Positions 57,969 to 64,000 of a stretch of 64,000 bases of DNA are shown here, piece by piece; position 1 is the first letter of the stretch, and the number at the start of each line of letters is the position of its first letter. The stretch is from Furcasterigmium furcatum (lineage: Eukaryota > Ascomycota > Sordariomycetes > Glomerellales > Plectosphaerellaceae). Position numbers and translations under genes: made by a program. The notes beneath the pieces were generated by a model, which saw only the letters and a list, made by a program, of their open reading frames with translations, did no database searches and was not told the origin of the DNA. The DNA is taken from the NCBI GenBank assembly GCA_001599815.1, contig BCIA01000002.1:4995626-5059625 (forward strand), written 5' to 3'.

Positions 57969-60019
57969 GGCTGGAAGGAAGCATGACGCAGAGGAGGGAG
58001 ACGAGATCTAATAGGCGCAGCGGATGTTACTCCTTGCCAGACGGAAACTAGGGCCGTCTGCAGTATTTTTGGGCCGGTAGCGATTGCGGAATACTTTGGC
58101 ATGTCTGGAATACCTACTCGATTCTATCATTTCTCGCTGCCATGGGTGTTATCACATGGGCTATCTGGGAGGACGGGAATGGAGAGACCGGAGGGTCTTC
58201 GTTCCACAATGTCCAGCCACCTCCGGCCTTTGTCTGAGACCCCATTGAGTCGTATGTCTCTGTGAATAGTTCGAGAGTAAAACATGGCTGCATCGGATCC
58301 AGCCATCATGAACCATGCGAGATCTTGGAAAAAGCAATGCCGGTGCGTGTGCCGCCCGATGGCTGGCCGCAAGCTGCGCAACATTTCGAGACGAAAGCAT
58401 ACCAAGCATCACACCGTCCAAACATCTGCTGAATATGAGACAGAACGTCATGATTCGAAAGTCGCCACAGGCCGCCGGACAGGCTCGGAATCCAGGTACT
58501 AGCCCGTCGTTGGCACGAGCCCAACCACCGGCCCGTTCCCGTCGTCTTTGATCCCCACACCGGCCGGTTCTCTTCAATCGCCGCCGCGGGTGGCCCGAAG
58601 ACGGGAGGCGATGGGCGATCAGCGGAGGCCTGACTCGTGGAAGCTCTGAGTCCTTTCACAACAACATGGGACGACGCGACGCGGTCTGCTCGACGAACCC
58701 ATCGTGGACCCGAGGATGCTTGAGAAGCTCATATCCGAAGAAAGGGGGCACTACGGCACGGTGATGGGGCCGGGAAAATGCAATGTCCAGGGTTTCTCGC
58801 GGCACTTTTGCGGCTTCTGCAGGTTCCCGCAGAGTCAGCATGGAAGGAAACAGGGTGCGCACGAGGGCCAGCTACAGAACATAATTGCAGGAGACCTCCT
58901 GAACTCGAGCCTTCGAGGAACCGTCCTGGCTTCCACCTCTGTCCAAGTTCCACGGAATGCCCCAACCACGTCGCTGGGACCAGCAGGGCGTGATGGGTCC
59001 TGGCTTCGGTCCAGGAAAGGGATGCCAAGTGGCATCGCTCATTGGATCCTGTTAAGATGCTACCTCAACTCACACCGCCCATCTCGTGCATCTAGAAGTA
59101 CCTCCCCAGCGGCCCTCCACGACCGAGATTGCCCCTGGCCCAAGCGCGCCGCGCTCTGCCTCTCACCTCATTAAAAAAAAATGAACGAAAATGCAGAACG
59201 CGGTGAGAGGTCCCCTGGCTGGTGCCAGGTCCCTCCTTCCCCGGCCCCAAAAATTATGATGACTTGGCCCCACGAACGCCCCGACCCCATCAGGTGCTGC
59301 CAGTATTCGTGCCTGCCTGATCAGCACTCGCTGCACTTTCAGTGGACGAGGAGGCAGGTACAGCACACCCCTGACGCACCTGCACTACACTTGCGCGAAC
59401 CAGAGCAGGAGCTCCTCAACCCACTCGGGTCGTCCTTTCCCTGTTCCCGTCCCATCTGGTCCTCGCGTCGGCCTCGTCCCAAAAGTTTCGTGGCCCTCCC
59501 ATCACTTCCACGACCTTGCCCCTTCTCACATCAACTCCACCACCCACCTCACCTCTCCCCCAACCGAATCTCGTCCTCTGCGACTTCGATGCGTCGGTCG
59601 ATCGCCAGTCGTCGCGTTGCCCTCCTCATGTCGCAACTTCTTTGATTCGTCCTTGTTCTCTTTTGCGTTGCCCGAAACCCCCTTACATTGGTGGACGGAA
59701 ATACTGCTCTTGCGGATACCCAACGCGTCGCGACGAACCGGACCACCGACCCCTTAATCCTCATACCCTCATCGCACACTCGACAGTCCACCAGAGACTT
59801 GATCTGAGCGATATCTGCACGCATTCGTCTTGCTTGCAGCTCAGAAAGGGGACAGAAGAATACCGGAGATTTCCTCGGGTCCAGAACAATTCTCTGTATA
59901 GAGACTCGGCTGCAGACGACTCGTTCACGTCTGCACTGAGCTCCTGGCAGTACGTCGCCGTCGAGTCCAGAACGTAGCGCGTCACGGCCGCCACACGTCT
60001 TACTGACACGAATCATTAG
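57969..60019. other. Intergenic region and unresolved 5' exon(s) of the right-edge gene
   Basis: About 2 kb. 57969-59160 shows no supportable gene. From about 59400 to 59650 the plus strand is pyrimidine-rich and resembles the leader of the large gene that follows. The stretch 59600-60000 probably contains its first coding exon, but no ATG-initiated frame could be joined in phase to the main frame at 60020. A GTACGT donor at 59950 is the strongest candidate but gives the wrong phase. Confidence 0.5.
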
Positions 60020-63000
60020 GTTTCCACAAAGACGTCTTCCAACGAGGTGTCGTCTCCAACCCCTCCGAGTCCCTCTCCCCGGGACGGCATCGGATCTCCC
60101 CGATTGCCAGACCAATCTCCGCCAGCTAGTCCAGCACTCTCGACGACCTCGACAGCTGCCGACGACGAAGCGGCCGGCTCCTCCCCCATCCTCCCGCCTC
60201 TCCCAGCTCCCCGTCTCCCCGAGCGAGCGCAAGAGCTCCTGAGGTCTCCCGACGCCGACGAGGACGCCGATAATCAATTCGTCACTGCCAGCTGGGGTTC
60301 CCCCTATCCTCAGGGTGACCAAAGGCACATCCGGAGACAGAGCTTCAGCAGCGACGCTTCAGACGACTCGCCCATCCATCACATCCAGCTCCAGACCCCC
60401 TTCCTACGCCCTCCTCCAGACTTATCGGCGGGAGAGATCTCACACCCAGAGACTTTTGCCAGCGCTGCAGAGGTCCTTATCAACCGCGCCAGACGAGTCC
60501 CGCGGGGCTTGACTGAAGATTGGATCCGTCAGCATACCGCCGGCGAGAACTCCGAAAGCCGTCACTGGCTGAGCGACGGATCTGAGAGCGAGCACTCTTC
60601 ACTGAGCGGCTCGCGATTTGAGGACGACGGTTGGCAAGAGAAGGATAGTCTTCGAACTCCGAGAGCGAAGCCTGGCGTATCAAAAGAACCACAGCGAGTG
60701 TCGTCTTTGCATCCCCGCAACCGATCAAGCGTCGAAACTTTGAAGCCTGAAAACGTCAGCCAGCTTGAACACCCGAACATGTCTTCGCCTGAGATTGAGA
60801 TGGCCCGCGTGGGGGACCAGGCCGCACACCCGGTCGAATCTCCTGCACCGGAGCTTCCTGCGCTTCCAGAGACCCCCAAAAAGTCTCTTGTCGATACCAA
60901 CGGCTCACCCACAAAACCAATCACACCGGCGGCCAAGGTTACATTCAAAGAGCCCGCCGGTACTCCTCGGCTACGAAAGAAGATCCCTTGGAGGGGCAAG
61001 AACATCCTTGTTCTCCTTCCCAGGGATGATGAGCGAGGTCAAGCCGGCCAGGCCGCAAAGCCCTTGACCGCCGATGAGCAAGAGCGCATGTATGACTCGT
61101 GGGAGGAACTCGGATACAGCGTACGTGGTTTTGACCTCGAACCTGCTGATGGCGTTTTCCAAGCCCCCGAGGGCTATTCCCAGAGCCGCTCTGGATGGCC
61201 TACATCAGAGGATATGATCAAAGAACGCTCCAACCGACAGTACCAGGTCACTTTGCCCGACCTGAATGCCTGGAAAGATTACGTCAATGAGCTTCAAGAA
61301 GCGAAGTTGCGGGCTCTGGGTGTCTCGTTTGGCGATGAGGAGCCAGCTCCCCAGCCTTCCATCTCACCTGCCATGTCACATCCCAGCCGTCAGGCGTCCG
61401 TGCAGTATCCGCCACTACCCTTTTCTCCCCCCCTTCCGACATCCTCAGCTTCGAGCAACCCCAATGCGCAGGCTCAAGGGTTCCCCTCTCCCGCGCAATT
61501 CATGGCCAGCGGCCGCTCCTCTGCGGCACAAACTCCTGGCATTGCCTCTCCAGTCCCTTTCCCTGGACATGGCGCAAAATACAATCCTCGCCAGTCCATC
61601 AGCATCCCGATGGGACACTCTCCCTTTCAGCCGGGACACCGCGCCTCTCCATCTCTTGCCGCTTGGCCCATGCCTCACAGGACGGACTCGCCCTCCCTCC
61701 TTAATGGCGTTCTGTCGCCTCTGTCGCCCTTCTCGCCCGATGGCTTGCATACTTCTGGCAGCCCAGGCTTTAACATGCACCAGCGACACCAGTCCCTGCA
61801 GTTCCCGATGTTGCCGCATCAACAATTCATCCAGCAGCAGCCGTCGCGAGCATCGCCACGCTTGCAGGAGGTTCGTGAGGATGACGAGGATGAAGTCGAA
61901 GACCACCCACCCAAGTCGCCTGAGCCTGCTCAGGTTAACGATGATGATCTCCAAGCCGAGATCGACGAGGCCGAGTACCACCTTGAGGAGCAGATGCGAA
62001 ATGAGCTCGAGCACGAAGACTACAGCCCGCACAACGAGGAAAAGAATCCGGAGGATATCCCCATCCTCGAAGAGGACTCAGCTCTGTCTCAGCCCGCACA
62101 CAGCAGGGAGCCATCGGTGCAGTTCCAAGCCCCTCTGCTTACCGCGATGCCATCCGGAGATGGGCCTGTTCTTCACCATCCCCGCCCTCACAGCCGTGGC
62201 CATTCTTTGACGAAGAGCTATTTCCAGGAGGAAGTTCCCGCCACTCCCGATGTCAGCAATCTGGGCCAGTTCGGCGGTTGGGGCGATGCTCCCGCGCAGG
62301 TCGCTGACGAGCAGGCTGAGATCGAAACCAACCCCAGTAACCTGGGTACCCCTGTTCAAGACTTCAGCCTGGCCTCCCTGCTGCACCAGCATTCCCGTAA
62401 CATGTCGACCACAAGCAACCCCTGGCAAGATTCGCAGTCTGCTGCAAGCAGCGGCTCAAGACAAAGGAGACCCAGCCACGGCAGTCGCCCGAGCCATGGA
62501 AGCAAGCCATCCTTGTCCAAGCTCAACGTTAATGCCCCTGAGTTCAAGTTCAACCCTGGCAAGGATTTCCAGCCCAGCGGCCAATTCGTGTTCGGGGCGA
62601 AGCCTGAGCCTCGTGCTGAACCTGTGGCGGCGCATGTCTTCCAGGCTGGTTCTGGTCCTGGCTCTTGGGCGCAGGATGTTGCTTCGCCACAGGAAAACTC
62701 CTTCAATGCATCCTTCTCTTCGAACATGAATGCAGGCGCTGTCCCCTTCTCGCCAAACGCCTCAGCATTCTCCCCCCACGTGCCCGTCTTCTCCCCCGGC
62801 CACGGCGATTTCAGCTTCTCTTCGTCCGGTCCCAAGTTCCGGCCTGACGCTCCCGCCTTCACTCCTTTCGGTGGCATGTCCGACTCATACACCAGTGCCG
62901 CGGGTTCTGGAAATGAGAGCGGCGGCACTCGACCGAACTCTATCTTTGGCAACCTCAACCTTGCTGAGATCGTTAAGCCTGTCAAGAAATCTAAGGCCGT

Positions 63001-64000
63001 CCCTATTATTCGCCCGTCGAGCGGCTCGAAGCCTGAGGACGAGATTGAGGTCGGCGAGGACGAGAACGGAAGGACAATCACCGAGTCGCGTTCTAAGCGG
63101 GCAAAGGCAGGTCGCAACGACGGCGATTCCGTGCCTCTGTTCGCGGAACCGACACCCTCCCCTCAACCCCAGCAGGCCCAGTTCGCCCCGCCAGATCTCT
63201 CGGCGTCCATCGCAAGGTCAGCGGACGATGATGTCGCTGACACCACTATGTCTTCTACTGCGGTCTCAGAGAATCACGCCGATTCAAGGGCCTTCTCTGC
63301 AACCAGCCCTTCAGATGCCGGTCGCGACGTCCCTAAAAACAGCTGGGCGCCCTTCGAGTTCAACTCGGCGATGGACGTGCAATCATTCAACGATGCCCGA
63401 CCATTTGGCGAAGATTCCTTCAAGAAGGGTCACAGGAAGAGCCTGTCTGCGACTGCCCAAGCATTCGTGCCCGGTGGCTCGTGGGGAGGTTCGGCGGCTG
63501 AGCAGGAGACGGAGGATGACGAGGAGGAGGACGATGAGCGCGAACGTGAGGCTACGATTGAGCCCCCCGCACACCAGGTCGCTGCGCTCACCGAGCCAGT
63601 CACTCCCCCCCCTGAGAAGGTCCAGCCAGTCGAGCCTTTATCACCTCCCGCAGAGGTTGCTCAGTCGCCCACGGAGAATCCCTTCGAGTTGCCTGCCTTG
63701 CGTAAGGGACTGGGCGCATCTCGGTTTGCATCGCCTCCGCCTAAGCCTAAAGGGCTCAAGGCCTCGCGTTTCGCATCTCCACCAAAGGCCGACCCCCAGG
63801 AGACACCTGCCCAGTTCGCTTTCGGCTCAGATGTTCCCGAAGAACACACTGAACAGACTCAGCCTGGTGTCGACGAGACTGCCACTGCCGGTGACGGGCA
63901 TGAGCCCACCTATGAGGAGATTGATGCTATTATGAATCACCTCAACCAGAACGACCCGACAATGGGCGTCAACAAGGGTGTTGTTGCTGAGGATACTCAC
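60020..64000 (+). CDS. Very large low-complexity protein, truncated by the window edge
   Basis: One continuous frame runs from an acceptor (CATTAG at 60014-60019, with CTGAC upstream) through the right edge without a stop: at least 1327 residues, open at both ends. There is no in-frame ATG until 60779, so the start lies in an unresolved upstream exon. Most of the protein is Pro/Ser/Gln/Glu-rich and probably disordered. Conserved-looking islands are AAEVLINRARRVPRGLTEDW near the start and RLRKKIPWRGKNILVLLPRD with DDERG and SWEELGYSVRGFDLEP in the first third. Later there is an acidic coiled segment (LQAEIDEAEYHLEEQMRNEL), FGxxPxF-type repeats, and twin KGLxASRFASPP motifs near the end of the visible part. 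It resembles hypothetical fungal proteins; I cannot assign a function. The repeated FxFG-like patches could hint at a scaffold role, which is inference. Confidence 0.82.

Noticed and set aside
58161..59174. Frames of 138 and 156 codons on opposite strands
   Set aside because: No domain, no splice partners, and no leader; treated as intergenic.

Overview
The window looks like a nuclear segment of a filamentous ascomycete (Pezizomycotina, most likely a Sordariomycete). The evidence is short 50-85 bp introns with GT(A/G)AG(T/C)-type donors and CTAAC/CTGAC branch sites, moderately high GC, loosely spaced genes on both strands, and fungal families: a Zn cluster/MHR regulator, a GPI-anchored yapsin-type protease, GH43, a Mid2-like sensor and PBN1. 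The genus is not resolved. All gene models were built by hand from frames and splice signals. Except for the right-edge gene, each spliced length is a multiple of three.

Layout. 1-7.9 kb: no supportable gene. 7.9-9.5 kb (-): TALE/KN homeodomain protein. 9.5-20.4 kb: a second gene-poor stretch upstream of that regulator, with a G-quadruplex-type array and a 22-bp palindrome. 20.4-23.6 kb (-): a protein combining a caspase-like domain, a homeodomain-like segment and a rhodanese-like domain. 24.5-26.1 kb (+): PBN1/PIG-X-like GPI-mannosyltransferase subunit. 26.4-27.5 kb (+): prolyl 4-hydroxylase. 27.6-30.7 kb (-): large unrecognised protein, tail-to-tail with the hydroxylase. 31.4-32.1 kb (-): divergent V-ATPase proteolipid with a 13-nt exon. 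34.3-35.8 kb (+): GPI-anchored aspartic protease.

36.4-51.1 kb resembles a sugar-utilisation neighbourhood. It holds an MHR regulator with an incomplete zinc cluster, two divergently transcribed Gfo/Idh/MocA dehydrogenases, an MFS sugar porter and a secreted tandem-GH43 enzyme, with the housekeeping gene VPS18 in between. CreA-type motifs lie before the porter, between the dehydrogenases and before the GH43 gene. That these genes act together (polymer cleavage outside, uptake, oxidation, one local regulator) is inference.

52.6-53.9 kb (+): AIF/FSP1-like flavoprotein. 55.5-56.4 kb (+): Ser/Thr-rich single-pass sensor-like protein. 57.3-58.0 kb (+): small secreted Cys-containing protein. 60.0 kb to the right edge (+): a very long low-complexity protein that runs off the window and whose first exon could not be resolved. 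No rRNA, tRNA, CRISPR array or intact transposon was seen.
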